DNA of 64,000 nucleotides, taken from positions 34,709,660 to 34,773,659 of the forward strand of contig NC_083601.1 in NCBI RefSeq assembly GCF_029168945.1, in the 5' to 3' direction. Positions 22,318-34,593 of this stretch are shown here, piece after piece; within the stretch, counting starts at the first letter, position 1, and each line of letters starts with the position of its first letter. A model generated the notes under the pieces. The model was not told the DNA's origin. It did no database searches and worked only from the letters and a program-made list of their open reading frames with translations. The translations under genes and the position numbers were made by a program. This stretch comes from Cannabis sativa. Taxonomy: Eukaryota > Streptophyta > Magnoliopsida > Rosales > Cannabaceae.

Positions 22318-22710
22318 ATACTTGGAACCCAAACCCTAGACGTCGTCCCGAACCCAAACTCCAGACCCAGACCCTAGATACCAGCGCGAGACCTAATAGT
22401 ATTTTTAAAAAAATATGTACATTTTTTAAAAGGTAATTTTTTGATTTGAGCCCCTAAAATGAGTGGGCCCTAGGCGCGGGCAAAGCCTGCCTATGCCCAG
22501 GACTGGCCCTGTTTGGATCCGACCTGTACCTGAACCTCAGACTTGGCCTTTAAACCCCAAACCCAGACCCGCACCCCGACCTCGAACTCGGACTTCGAAC
22601 CCAAACGCCAGCCTCGGCCTTAGACATGTCCCCATCCCCAGCCCTAATCTAAACTCGATCCCAAACCCAAACTCAGATCCATTTCTGTCCTCAAACTCGG
22701 GAATGTGAGG
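22318..22710. repeat. Degenerate C-rich tandem repeat (GAACCCxxAC type)
   Basis: Strand-asymmetric tract in which short blocks such as AACCCAAAC, GACCCAGACC and GAACCCGAAC recur every ~6-12 bases, with an AT-rich interruption at ~22400-22450. A similar tract lies at 49905-50140. It is not a run of telomere units (CCCTAAA). Open frames through it are artefacts of composition. Confidence 0.6.
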
Positions 22711-24767
22711 AAAAATGTAAATATATATATATATTAGAAAAAAAAAGTTTTTGAAATAAAAAAAAAATAACATTATGATATTTTCTATTTTTTTTTTCAA
22801 CACAATAACTGTTTTTAATTTTGTTTGACAAACACCTCATATTAGGTTGTAAAAGACATTTTTTATTTCTAAAAAGTGAAAATAATTTCTAAGTTATAAA
22901 GTTAAACAACTAAGTTTTTTCAAGTTGAATGTGTGACATTGATGATGTCATTAGATTTGAACTTGTCACTTGGTTACATTAATTTTTTTATCAACTATGA
23001 TTGCTTTTGTCACGAGAAATTTTTGTTCTAATAAGATCATTATTAGAGGTTGTAATAAGTTTATTTTTAGATTTATAAGTGTTTTTAATATGTATTATGT
23101 ATTCATAAATTAATTGGGCATACTCTTAAGATAAACAAATAACTTGTTTCGTTAGTAAATATTATTAGTTCTTTTAAAATATTTTGTAAAACATTATGAT
23201 TGTTCTCAATAAATAAAATTTTCATTGCTTAAAAGAATAATACATCATTTTTATTTGTAATATTTTTTTAAAAAAAATTAATAACAACAAATTTATTTCT
23301 TTTATAATTTTTGTTGTTCTCTTGGAGCTGCCAACATATAATTGATTTGTCATCAATAGAAGAGCTAAAAATAATGTCATTGAAACAGATAATCTTGTGG
23401 CAATTCAATCAATATTTAGTTCTGCAAAATTATTATTTACCTTTTGTTTAGTGATATAAGATTATTGTAAGGGGTTGTTTGGATGTTTGAGAAGTGTTAA
23501 TTTAATATTTGTTAAACAGTCTACTAACTGAGATACGCATATTATATAATTTAACAATCTTAATTGTTTGTTAATCATATATTTACGGGGGAGTATGCTC
23601 TTTTAAACCTTTTATCTATTCTTTTGAACGATTGCTTTAAGTATTAAGTGATAAAGTTTACTTTTCATTCAAAAAATATATATAATGTCCATTGATAAGT
23701 AATTTAATTTGGTATGGACACCAAATTGATAACAAACTCATTATTTTTCTTAAATGCTGAAATCAAATAATGTAATTGATATATCACCTCTTTTTTAATT
23801 GCTAGAAAGTTATGGGCTACCGGAATCATTTTAGGCTCATAATTGAGAAGGAAAAACATATTTAACAATTAATGTACCATAGATGAAATGAAAGATTATT
23901 CCAAATATCATTCATAAAAATTACTCTCAAGTTATATGCTTTCAAAATTAAATCAACACATCCAAAACTAGCAAATTATATTTCAGTTTCATCAAACTTG
24001 TGTTTACTTCTTCACGAGTGTTTTTTCCAGTTGTTTTCAATATTTATCCCAATCATCAAATTGAGGTCTCCATTCAATTTTTAGAGAAGAAGAAGATCTG
24101 TGATTACATGATTGAGTAATCATTACTTTTAAAATTGCATATCCGAGTATCCATTTTCTTAATAAAAGTAGCACATTATGTAAAAGACAAGTAAAAGCAG
24201 AATGCCATTTTTCCTTTTCTTTTTCAAATATTGGTAGAACTTAAAAGTAGGTTTCTAGTTTATGCTCCAAGAGTTAGGTCCCTTGTGAACCATTAGGTGC
24301 AAAAAAAAAGAAAAAATTAGTATATTTTTTTCTCATAATTTGAGATTGATGTTTTATTTTATTACACTTTGGTATACTCTAATGTAAACTCCTTCAAATC
24401 TCCACTGAATATACATATAAATAAGGAAAAATTATCATTATATTCTAAGGTCTTTTTGATTTATTTTTATTTGTTTCAGTTTAAAAAGAAAATATTTTAG
24501 TTTAATTTTTTTTATCCTCGTGTATGTTGTATTTTTTAAAAAAAAAAACTATTTATAAATTTTTAAAAAAATTTAAATAGTTTACAGTGTTGAAAATAAA
24601 ATTTAAACAATTATTTATCATGCGTACAATAAAATATTAAATTTATTTTCGACATTGTAAAATATTTAAATTTTTTAAAAATTTTCAAGTAATACTAAAT
24701 AACTACAATATATATAATTATAAAAAAAAAATTATAAATACAAAACTCTTTTAAATGTCAAAATAAA
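22711..24767. other. Gene-free intergenic region
   Basis: AT-rich DNA without gene, RNA or element boundaries that I can support. The region resembles ordinary decayed plant intergenic sequence. Confidence 0.4.
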
Positions 24768-25169
24768 TAAATAGTAGGGTAAATGGCGGCAAAACACCCA
24801 ATACTTTCGGTTTGGTTTCATTAAACCCCCACAACCCAAATTTCTGCGGGTAAACCCCTAAAACTACTATTCTGTTAGCCCTTTCCGCCTAAATTTAGCT
24901 GTTAAGTACCAGGTTGGCTTGTCCACGTGGACACAATATACACGTGGCACAATTTTATTGGTCCACGTAAATAATTATATTAAAAAAAATTAAAAAATTA
25001 AAATAAAATTAAAAAAAATTAAAAAAATTATAAATAAAAAATAAATAATTTTTTTTTCTTTCTTTTTTCCTTTATTTCTTTTTCTTTTTCTTTCTTTTTT
25101 TTTTCTTTTCTTTCCGTTTGAAAACCCCAAGACATCTCCTTCTTCCTTGTCTTTCTCTCTCTCGCTCCC

Positions 25170-25316
<147 letters not shown>

Positions 25317-25348
25317 GTTTTGATGATGATGATGATGATGATCTTCGA

Positions 25349-25483
25349 ACGAGATTTGAGGGTGGGTTGATCCCTCGCCATTGACGCCCGGGGTGACAAT
25401 GCAGGTGGCCGAACACCACCAGTGCCGGAGATGGAAGCAGCAGGCGATCGAGATTTGGGGGTGGGTTGATCCCTCGCCATTGG
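25349..25483 (+). repeat. Direct duplication inside the Pack-MULE cargo
   Basis: A ~35-base block beginning CGAGATTTGAGGGTGGGTTG and ending CCCTCGCCATTG occurs at 25349-25384 and again, with one or two differences, at ~25448-25483. It lies in GC-rich sequence of unknown source upstream of the bL35 fragment. It may reflect stepwise acquisition or duplication during capture. Confidence 0.7.
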
Positions 25484-25533
25484 CGCAACGGACGGAGAGG
25501 TCGTCCTCAAGAACGGCCTGGAGTTTGGGATCC

Positions 25534-25832
25534 GGTTAAGGATCTGGGGCTTGATTCCCCCTCTGTTCGACTCGCCCCTTTCCCCGTGCTCTCTCACAGT
25601 TGCTGCCAAAGGCTACAAAATGAAAACCCACAAGGTAAATTTCTTTCTTCTCTAGTAATTATGATCATAATTTTTTTCTGGGTTGGTTAGCGAATTGGGT
25701 TCTGTTTGGTTCGTGAGAAAATGTGGGAAAATGAAGATATTGAATGAAATTTGAAATCTTTGTATTGTTTTTTTGTATTAGGCTTTGGCTAAGCGGTTCA
25801 GGGTGACTGGTAGAGGGAAAATAGTTCGGAGG
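25534..25832 (+). pseudogene. Captured fragment of plastid ribosomal protein bL35 gene
   Basis: An exon ending at 25634 encodes LTVAAKGYKMKTHK and is followed by a GT...AG intron (25635-25781). The next exon piece (25782-25832) encodes ALAKRFRVTGRGKIVRR. Together these match the conserved N-terminal core of bL35 as made by plant nuclear genes for the chloroplast, including the end of the transit-peptide region. After VRR the similarity stops: the frame continues GAEI and a stop. The sequence there repeats ~28 bases of the intron (about 25749-25778 copied at 25842-25870). About half of the mature protein and the start of the transit peptide are absent, so it is a truncated copy. Expression is possible but unknown. 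Confidence 0.83.
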
Positions 25833-26101
25833 GGAGCTGAAATTTGAAATCTTTGTATTGTTTTTTGTGTTTGATTGTTTGTATGGAATTGGGACCCGAT
25901 GGTAGGTGTTTAGGTCTTTTGATGTGTTTGGATCTGAGATGTGGGGTTTCGTTTGGATATGAAAAGAGGTTTCAGTGATTGTTGTGGTGTGTAGATGTGG
26001 TTTTGATGGTGGTGGGCAGATGTGGTGGTCTTGGCGGTGGTCTGGGCGGAGGAAGTGGGCGGTGGTTTGGGCGGTGTTCTGTCGATGTTGCTTCTGCATA
26101 T

Positions 26102-26102
<1 letters not shown>

Positions 26103-26169
<67 letters not shown>
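26103..26169. repeat. (GA)n microsatellite
   Basis: A perfect 67-base AG run inside the right arm of the Pack-MULE, the inverted counterpart of the TC tract at 25171-25314 and less than half its length. Adjacent AGAAAG-rich sequence is also mirrored in the left arm. Confidence 0.95.
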
Positions 26170-26171
<2 letters not shown>

Positions 26172-26522
26172 CGCACTGAAGAAGAAGAAGAAAAAGAAAG
26201 AAAAAAAAAAAGAAAGAGAAAGAAAAAGAAAGAAAAGAAAAAAAAATATTTAATTCTTTATTTTTAATTTTTTTAATTTTTTTTAATTTTTTAATTTTTT
26301 TAATATAATTATTTACGTGGACCAATAAAATTGTGCCACGTGTATATTGTGTCCACGTGGACAAGCCAATCTGGCACTTAACAGCTAAATTTAGGCAGAA
26401 AGAGTAAATTGCTAATAGAATAGTGGGTTTGGGGGTTTACCCGCAGAAATTTGGGTTGTGGGGGTTTAATGAAACCAAAACGAAAGTATTGGGAGTTTTG
26501 CCGCCATTTACTATAAATAGTA

Positions 26523-27822
26523 TATAGAAAGAATTAATTTAGTTAGTATACTATTAAATTACCTTATAAATAATAGTAATGGAGGTGGGTACTTGTATTT
26601 TTAATATAATTTATTTTTATTTAATTTGTTTAAGGTGACAGCTATTTTGGAAAAGCTGTTACATGATCTTTAAATGTCACATCTCCACCAAGCAAAATCC
26701 ACTTGGTTTAAAGCACAAGTGTGGACCTCATCACTTCTCCACCAACCCACACATTGCAGCAGCCAAACCTAGTGCTAAAATATAACTCATCAGACCAACT
26801 AACACTAGGTTAACCCCCTCAAGTTATATAATATTAAAACCAGAAATAATGATACTCACAATGAATCTTCTAATCCTAGTATTTCTTCATCACACCATTT
26901 AAAATATTAGCTAAAGATGATTCATAATCTTTATAGATTAACTATGTTAAACTAGTTTCAATATATAGTGGCACTTGTTTTCTCACAAAGACAATTCATT
27001 GGATGTCCTGTAATTTTCACTATGTATAGTTGGAGTGGAGTGCAAAGACTGTAGATTAAGACCTGAAAACAATAATATTCCTTGGATTTGGAACAAGTGT
27101 AGATATGGCTGTACACTACAGGTCAAGTCTACTACAGACTACAGCTATGGGGCCATTAAACCTTATCGTGGCATGAGTTTAATGGTAGAAGAAACAAAAA
27201 CGAAACTATGAGAAGGGACAGAACAGGGAAAGTAACATTGTATGCACTCAAATCACAACAGCATGGAAGCCCATCTCCACATTTTGACTTTGGAATTGAA
27301 ACTTTGCTCAATTTTGAAAGCTTCCCATCTCTAGATTCCAATTCTGGAGATGGAAGGATTACCAAATCAAGATGAACTATTTCTTGGAATTGAAAGAGAT
27401 CAACAGAAATTAAGGACGTTTGTCTGTTCTTTTCGTATTAAAAAAATGACAAATAGTCCAGGTTTTCGTATGTATGAAGTATTGTTAAAACATATAAAGG
27501 ACAGCTGAAAAAGTAAATAACACACGGCAGGACAAATGTATATATGTATATTTATATATATATTTCAATTAGACAAGCCTCCGGCTTTTCGAACATCTAA
27601 TAACTTGGGTATTTTTTTTTCTTTTTTCCAAAATGCAAAGAACAACATTTTTAAAAGTCATGATTCATGAATGAGCAGCTTTATCTGCAAGTACATTTTG
27701 TATCAAATTTTTTGAAAGAGAATTCAATATAACTAAACACTAATGAAAAGATGAGACAGAAAATTAGATGATATTATCAATATCACCACTACCACCACTT
27801 TCATATGCACGTAAGAAATAGA
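26523..27822. other. Gene-free interval, includes the HWS 3' region
   Basis: Ordinary low-complexity sequence. The 3' untranslated region of the minus-strand F-box gene should occupy the part next to 27822. A 69-codon frame at 27156-27365 shows no domain, and I do not call it. Confidence 0.45.
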
Positions 27823-29040
27823 TTAGGGAGCAAATTCAAGCCTTGGTTCAAAGCAGAAACCAGTGAAGAGCTGAAGTGGGAATCTCTTTGTGACCGGGCA
27901 CTTCTGTGACCATTTCCATTGTTTCTGATTCATGTCAAAAATGAGAAGAGCAGGAGCTCCATAGCTCTGTATGTATATGAGATCATCCGTGCCACTGCTA
28001 GCAAAAACATCATCAAACTCGCCAAATCCTTGAAAAAACTTATGAGGCATCCGAGCAATCTCTTGCCACTCCTTCCCTTTCAAAACCCAGATGCCAATTC
28101 CTTTGATTATGTCGGGTCGATCATGTTTACCAATTCCTCCCACCATTACCAGTTTCTCCTTCAGGTTCATCAAGCGACCACAGGTAAGAGCACAAGGTAC
28201 GGGGACAAAACTCCTTGCCAGCAAACCATGGGAATGACGGGTGGAAAGATTGTACGAAATCAAACCATGACGGCTTTCCAGAGCTGCACCTCCTGTCGAA
28301 TAAATCAAGAAGTACAAAACCCCATCACAGATTACACTCTCATCCCCAGCTCTCCATCCTGTCAAAACTTCGGTCAGAGAGGTCACCCACATCATAGTTT
28401 CAGACTCGTATAAATGGATTGAGATATCCCATTGGAAGAAATTATCTGGGATTTGCTTAGATTTCACAATTGAGATGGTGTAAGCAAGTGACACCCTGTT
28501 GGCTGAAATTGCCAGTGCACTGTACTCGCAAGTTCTCGAACCAGGGGGCTCCTCCAGCTTCCTCCACCGCCTCGTGATTGGATTGCACACACATAACTCG
28601 CTTATCCCATCGTTATCCATGGAGCATACCAGTCCACATGATGAAGCAATGACCCCATTGGGTGCTCGGATGCAGGGGAGTTCAATCCCATACCACTTTC
28701 GAAGAATGGGATCATAGGCATAACCAAATGCTTCATTAGAGCTTGTGAACATATAATACCAAGGCTTTTGGGATAGCACTTGCGAAAAGTTCCACAGAAA
28801 TCTTTCAGAACTGACAATCTCATTCCATCTTTTGCACACAGAACCTGCTCTGAAGATGCTAGCTATAGGAAGATACGCAAGAATCCTTTCTAACAAGTCA
28901 TCAGGCAGGATCAAATCCACAGAAATTCCACTAGCTTCTTTATTGCCTTCGTCACTGAGCTCTGAGTATGAATCGAGCTCCCCAATTTCTCTAGACATGT
29001 CATCGAGGCAATGGCTAATCCACGACGTCTCTCCCTCCAT
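27823..29040 (-). CDS. HWS: F-box protein, HAWAIIAN SKIRT ortholog
   Basis: This is a 405-residue, single-exon coding sequence. The F-box lies at about residues 45-85 (LPDDLLERILAYLPIASIF, then VCKRWNEIV). A kelch-like/F-box-associated repeat region follows to the end, and the very C-terminus FCFEPRLE matches the Arabidopsis protein At3g61590 (~411 residues). HWS is the substrate receptor of an SCF ubiquitin ligase. In Arabidopsis it limits organ growth and fusion and affects microRNA accumulation; the same role here is inferred from orthology. The start MEGETSW matches the family start. An acceptor AG at 29074-29075 shows a spliced 5' leader. Antisense open frames across the gene are shadows. 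Confidence 0.95.
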   Translation of the reverse strand: MEGETSWISHCLDDMSREIGELDSYSELSDEGNKEASGISVDLILPDDLLERILAYLPIASIFRAGSVCKRWNEIVSSERFLWNFSQVLSQKPWYYMFTSSNEAFGYAYDPILRKWYGIELPCIRAPNGVIASSCGLVCSMDNDGISELCVCNPITRRWRKLEEPPGSRTCEYSALAISANRVSLAYTISIVKSKQIPDNFFQWDISIHLYESETMMWVTSLTEVLTGWRAGDESVICDGVLYFLIYSTGGAALESRHGLISYNLSTRHSHGLLARSFVPVPCALTCGRLMNLKEKLVMVGGIGKHDRPDIIKGIGIWVLKGKEWQEIARMPHKFFQGFGEFDDVFASSGTDDLIYIQSYGAPALLIFDMNQKQWKWSQKCPVTKRFPLQLFTGFCFEPRLEFAP

Positions 29041-30501
29041 AATAGAATATAAGAAGAAACCAGACTAGAAAACCTGAGCAAAAAAATAAATTTATTTAAC
29101 ATGGCAATAATAACGTTATGACTAGCAAATGCACATCACTAAACTAACATCACCTGAGACTACTTTAGATCATGATATCTAAGGTCTGGTCAGAAAAAAG
29201 TTAGAACCTGATGGCATATCAGAATTAAGGAAATTAGGAACCGACCATTAAATTGAAATGTACGAAGAAAAAACCATAGAATCAATCAAATGATTATTAG
29301 GATCTCCCCTCAACCAAAAACGCACAGCAAAACCAAACAAAATCGTATGGCAAACAAGTAAGAAAATCCAGGTAATAGAGTTCCTTATCCGAGAAAGATT
29401 ATCCAAAAGTCTCTACTCCTTTAGACTTAAAATAATGAAACATATAACGAAGTTTTCTTAGATAGACTAATGAACTTCAACTAATTAAAAGATCAATAGT
29501 AAGATTATGCACATTATGAGTTATTTACTTCAATCCTCAGATAACTCATATGAACCAGTAATCTTTCCAAAATAACATAGAAATCACTAATCACTGGTCA
29601 TGTCTGAAAAGATTATCGTAAAAGAATATACCTTTCAATGAGTCAATAACCATGAGAAATAATATCAAATTTAACAATTAATCAAAGCAGACACGAGATA
29701 ACATGCAAAGCCAGAAGCACATGGGGATCACATGCATCTTCGAAGGACATGATCAGAAAGAAAACACTTTCCTAGCAATATGAGGCAGCTAGACAATGCA
29801 GACTTAAAAAATTCTGGAATCGTAAAAGTGAAGAAATGCAAATTGATTTGTTACTACAAAAAGCAAGACTGATCAGAACGAGAACACTAAACTTTTATAT
29901 ATACACCTATAAAAAAGCACAAATTTCACTAAAAGAAGACTGCTTTTTAAAAACAGAAACAGCATTACACTACCTAAACAAAGAACCCTAAGAGTGATTA
30001 GTGACAGAGAATAATAAAATAATGTTAGGTGGAGAGCGATTAGCGCATGAGTAGCATCTATCAAACATCAAACCCCACAAAACTTAAAATAAAAAAGCAT
30101 CAACCAGTTGAACTAATACCAAAGATTGAAGCCCAAACCAGATCAATAGCACACAAAACAAGCCATTAAAAAAAAAAGGAAAATCCATAAGGAGTACCCA
30201 TCAAGAACAAACCTCGGTGGAAGGGTTTTCCACAGTCAGTAACCAAATGGGTATGTCTAGATTTGTCCAAAGTTGGCAGATTAAGGCCAACGAATAAGAA
30301 GAAACCGAGAGAAAACTTGTATATATAAAAAATGAATATGAAACAACTTTTCAGACTTAAGAAAGCATTATCGAACCTCAAGGTGAAGGAAATGGACTTC
30401 TCAGAAAAGAGATTTTGGCTATGAAAATGGCAGAGAAAAGGCAACGTAGGTTGCTCTAGATTTGGCTCATATTCATGGGTAAGCAACCATTCACAGAGAG
30501 A

Positions 30502-30544
<43 letters not shown>

Positions 30545-30630
30545 TTTGTTTCTTTTTCCTTTCGTTTCTTTTTCGATATAACAAAAACGACAGGAGGGAA
30601 TGAAGTGTGGGGAGGCGGTCTTTCTATAGG
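29041..30630 (-). other. Spliced 5' leader of HWS (inferred)
   Basis: Upstream of the ATG is a 33-base leader piece (29041-29073) preceded by a good acceptor, TTTTTTGCTCAG on the minus strand. A candidate donor GAG|GTTTGT lies near 30212-30215, so an intron of ~1.1 kb would join to a first non-coding exon of ~300-400 bases. That exon holds a CT-rich tract (complement of the AG run at 30504-30542). The intron holds no gene. The first exon boundaries are inferred from sequence and not proven. Confidence 0.5.
30504..30542 (-). repeat. (CT)n microsatellite in the HWS leader
   Basis: A 39-base AG run on the plus strand, CT in the transcript direction, lies within the proposed first exon of HWS. 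A second short AGAGAGAG tract at ~30635-30645 lies further upstream. CT-rich leaders are common near plant transcription starts. Confidence 0.7.
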
Positions 30631-30935
30631 CAAGAGAGAGAGAGAGGACGAAGGCGCGTGAAGGCGCGTGAGCTTGTTTCTGTAATGGTCACGACTCGCG
30701 ACTAATAAAAGGTGGATTTTGTGAGTAATACTTGCTAGTTTTTTTTTTTCAAATGAAAGTAATACTTGCTAGTTATATTTTTGCTTGGTGATGTGTAATT
30801 AATGAAAGAAATACTTGACAAGAAAAAAATGAAAGAAATACTTGGTAGTTGCTACGCCAAAATTATACCATTTTATAAAAGATACGATCAGCATGTGTTA
30901 TTTATTGATGGAAATTGAGTGGGTAATAAGCGAAT

Positions 30936-31107
30936 GAGCATTACTATTAGGCACCAGTGGTGCCTAGTACCTTCTCGACATTTGGTTAGCGATACTTTCT
31001 AAAAGCTATTACATTAAACTATTTGGGACCTGATACTTAGTTGGACCAATAGTAATACTGACACATAGGAAAGTGCTAGGCACCACTGATGTCCTTTAGC
31101 ATTTCTC
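30936..31107. mobile_element. Mutator-type MITE, copy 2
   Basis: 172 bases, starting GAGCATTACTATTAGGCACC and ending TTTAGCATTTCTC, with imperfect inverted termini. It is flanked by a perfect 9-bp duplication TAAGCGAAT (30927-30935 and 31108-31116). It is homologous to 12894-13115 but lacks that copy's internal duplication. The 9-bp target and G...C ends fit Mutator. Confidence 0.85.
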
Positions 31108-31121
31108 TAAGCGAATGTACT

Positions 31122-31965
31122 TGTTATAGTGAGATTTTTCTCACCCAGAAACTCGAGACCAGACCCCTATTTAGAGGACACGTATACTCAGATTTCCCAA
31201 AGAAAGCTGAGATGTCCCTGAGGGACTCCTCAAAGTTTTAAACCTCCCTTAAGATAGAATCAGCGAGAGGCAGCGAGCGTGACCGAAGTCTAATCACATT
31301 CAAGACAAGAGAGTAGCTCGCATACATCGAACTATATGCGAGCATCCTCCCCGTGTCCGTGTATAAACCAGGAGATCGACTCTCCATAAATGCGAGTTGG
31401 TCCTAAGAACCCTGCAGCCTTGATAAACCAATATAGACTTGCATGTCTGGGTTCTATCAGCTCTTCATGCGATGTCCACAAAAGGTGACTATCTAAGGAC
31501 GCAGACATCTTAAACATAATGTTAAACTTGCGAGTTTAACATCAGAACGTGAACAAGCCAACTCGCAGATTTGGAAGACATGTTGATGAACTTAGTAACT
31601 GCTATTCATTTATTAATATTAACGTTGTTTAGTTAATTATTATAATTCAATGTGTAAAAACGGATTGACAATGAATGCAATCCTTGTATAACTGATCGGA
31701 CACCTGCTTTGTATATAAAGGGGTGATCCACTGTGAAATGACACCTACGAAACTCTTGCTACAGTGGACTAAGTAGACCGTGATATGACTGAACCACTAT
31801 AATTCTTTGTCTCATTGTTATTTCCAGTTTTTGTTAATCATTTCTCATTCCCAGTTTGAGTATTCGCCACTCTAGGTTGAATACTCGCACTTGTTCTTCA
31901 TACAAATTTTCTTCTGCAATTAATAATATCATATAATTTGGTGTTGCGAAATTCACTCGACAACA
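31122..31965 (+). mobile_element. Solo LTR
   Basis: An 844-base sequence begins TGTTATAGTGAG and ends TCGACAACA (TGTT...AACA). It is flanked by a perfect 5-bp duplication GTACT (31117-31121, 31966-31970). It has a TATA box at 31712-31719 (TATATAAA), indicating plus orientation. No internal retrotransposon sequence is next to it, so it is a solo LTR left by recombination between two LTRs. It lies exactly against the right target duplication of the MITE at 30936-31107. The parent family (Copia or Gypsy) is not identified. Confidence 0.88.
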
Positions 31966-31970
31966 GTACT

Positions 31971-33700
31971 TCTCAATTTTGTCTTCCCTTTTTTTATGTC
32001 TCTCATCCCTGCTCCTATCTCATTTAATCCGAATGGATTTCAGGGTAGCACAATTGTCATTGGGTATGGGAATACCTATTAAAATTAAAAAATAATAATA
32101 AAAAAATAATAATGTAATGTAATTTAAAATAAAAAAAAAACAAATAGTGACCTAAAAATAAATAAATATTCTACCTATTAAAAAGTCTTTACTACACAAT
32201 AAATTATGAAAGATTCATAGTTCACTTTTTAAGTATAATCAATAACTATAATACCTAATAATTAGAAAACTATATAAAAATTTAAAAAATTATATATTTA
32301 AGTCAAATATAAAGTGAATAGTATCAGCCCCACAATACTGCCTTGAATCCGTTTCGAGTATATAAAATTGCACCCTATTCCTGCTCTATTACCCATTAAG
32401 GCGAGTAATTCCCATCCTATTCGGGGTGGGTACCCATCCCCACGGGTCAAATTTTCATCACTAATTCTATTGTTACTAGATGAAAATTAGGTGGGTAATG
32501 AGCCGCAAATGCACCCCCTAACTCAATTTCCATTTTCTATTTATGTCCTCATCATGTCCCCGACCTTGCTCCCGCCCCGCTTCAAACCTGCTAAGGTCTA
32601 TAAAATAAAAAAAAAATTATAGTTTCACACTAAAAATTAAGAATGTTGTTGCTACATTTAGCTAAACCTTATTCATTCGCGAAAATTTTGAACTATAATA
32701 GCTTATCTATTCCATGGCCTTTTTCAACATATGTTTTTATTATTATTTTTAGCTATATGTTTACCTTTATAGCTATTTTACATTAGTTATTATGAACACT
32801 TACATAATTTAATATAATAAATTTTACAATAGAATATCATTAGTTATTTTTAATATGTTACTCATAATATTACTAATACTGTTGTAAATGCGAATCGAGT
32901 CTTTTGACACGGCACAAAATCAATACGATTTCGAAAGACACAAGCATAAAAGAATGATACTACAAATTGGCACGACATGACACCAAAAATATATACTTAA
33001 ACACAACATGATACCGAAAAGTACAAAAAGTACGACATATTAAAAATTCCTAAAATTTATAATTAATAATAATAAATATGTAATTATACATGATAAATAA
33101 GTTAAAATAATAAAAAAACTAAAAATATAATACTGAATATTAATTAAAATTATTAAAACATGTAAATCTATAATTATATATCAATTTATTTATAAAGTGT
33201 GATATAAAAATTTAATAGTTATAATTAAATATTTAAATTTTAATAATGCTAATAATTTTTATATATGGTTATTTATAAAATATTATTAAGAAGTTATATA
33301 AATATAACTAAAGTTATTAAATATACATATAGTTTAGTAATTGAAAAAATATATATATGAAAAAGTAAAGTACGAATTTAAATCCGTATATAATAAAAAC
33401 ATGTTGGCCTGTCTAAGAAATACGGGTTGATACAAACAAAGTACGACACGAATCTGAGCACGACACATCAAGTCGTGATGGGCCTTTCCTTTAAAAATAA
33501 TGGCATAGTAGCATAACCTATATTTTTTTATAGTACGACATAAAAAGTACGAATAAATATGAGTCGGGCTATAGTACGACACACACAAATTTACATCACT
33601 AACTAGTGCTTGATAGTAATGCCCGTACATTAATTACTATTTCATTCTTTTTTATTGCATGATTAAAATTGTTATATATTGTTTTGTGTAAAAATATATA
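31971..33700. other. Gene-free interval with two repeat fragments
   Basis: At 32030-32480 the recurring elements GGGTATGGG, GGGTACCCATCCCC and ACCCATTAAGGCG look like a decayed dispersed repeat. At 32880-33600 there are GACACGGCAC, GGCACGACATG and AGTACGACAC strings like those at 21.4-22.3 kb. No boundaries, target duplications or coding sequence were recognised. Confidence 0.4.
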
Positions 33701-33707
33701 TAACTTA

Positions 33708-34194
33708 AAGAGTAAATCGTGGCATAAATACATAATGCTTCAAATTTTATACATTTAAATACTTTATTTTTATTTTTAGAGGTAAAAATACTGAATGTTA
33801 CAATTCTCTTACACTCATTACTATCACTTTCGTTAACTCGTAAATATGGACACGTGGAAGGCTCAGATACATTATATTAATTTATTTTATTTTAAATTTA
33901 ATATTCTTAGTATCATAAACTAAATGTTATTTTTTTAAAAAAAAAAATGAGAGAGATGCAATACTAAATTGCCATAGCTGAGGGTAGCATTTAGTTTCTA
34001 ACCACATTATGTGACTATTTAATAAAATGATGTAGTATTATTTTAAATGACGTGTCATGCCATTTAGCATCCAGAGTATTAGAAAATGGAGAGGTATTTA
34101 CAGAACTTCTAATAGTGTGAGAAAGTAATCTTACCGGCAAAATGTTAAATTAAGTATTAAACTATGAGTAATAAATTTAATTATTTATGCCAAA
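33708..34194. mobile_element. Mutator-like non-autonomous element (candidate)
   Basis: The left end GAGTAAATCGTGGCATAAATA and the complement of the right end, GAGTACTTTGGCATAAATAA, form imperfect inverted repeats. The interior has GGACACGTGG and TGACGTGTCATG motifs in place of coding sequence. The end motif GTAAATxGxGGCAxAA resembles both the Pack-MULE at 24777 and the element at 50650. A clear 9-bp target duplication could not be confirmed. Confidence 0.5.
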
Positions 34195-34593
34195 GTACTC
34201 TTAAAATTAATACAGAATTAACAGCAAAAAATATTATAATTATTATCATAACAATAATCCGACAAAGTATTCATAAAAAGCTAATGATATTATATTAAGA
34301 TGATGGCACTGTGTAAATTGGGTGTGGTTCTTTTTCTTCGGATGAAGTCTATAGGTGTGTTATGACTTTTATTGGGATGAACAGAAATTAATATTTTTAC
34401 TTCTTTTCAAACCACAAATAAAAGCCTTTTACTCCAAAAACAAATAAAAATACTTATAATGCTGTCTTACTCACCACTCCTATTTCTGACTTTTTGCTTC
34501 TTAATTTTCTCCAATTGTATAATTTCTTCACTTTCCAATTTACCTACTTTTTTTCTTTGTCTTGGGAAGAAGGTATATATACATATACTTCAA

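Noticed and set aside
22318..22710. Interstitial telomere sequence
   Set aside because: Units are not CCCTAAA; spacing and composition differ.
22463..22803. Pro-rich protein gene on either strand
   Set aside because: Produced by degenerate C-rich repeats.
27919..29068. Plus-strand open frames opposite HWS (up to 164 codons)
   Set aside because: Antisense shadows; HWS is clearly the gene by family match over its whole length.
30166..30633. A 155-codon minus-strand gene upstream of HWS
   Set aside because: It spans the CT microsatellite and the proposed HWS leader; no family resemblance.
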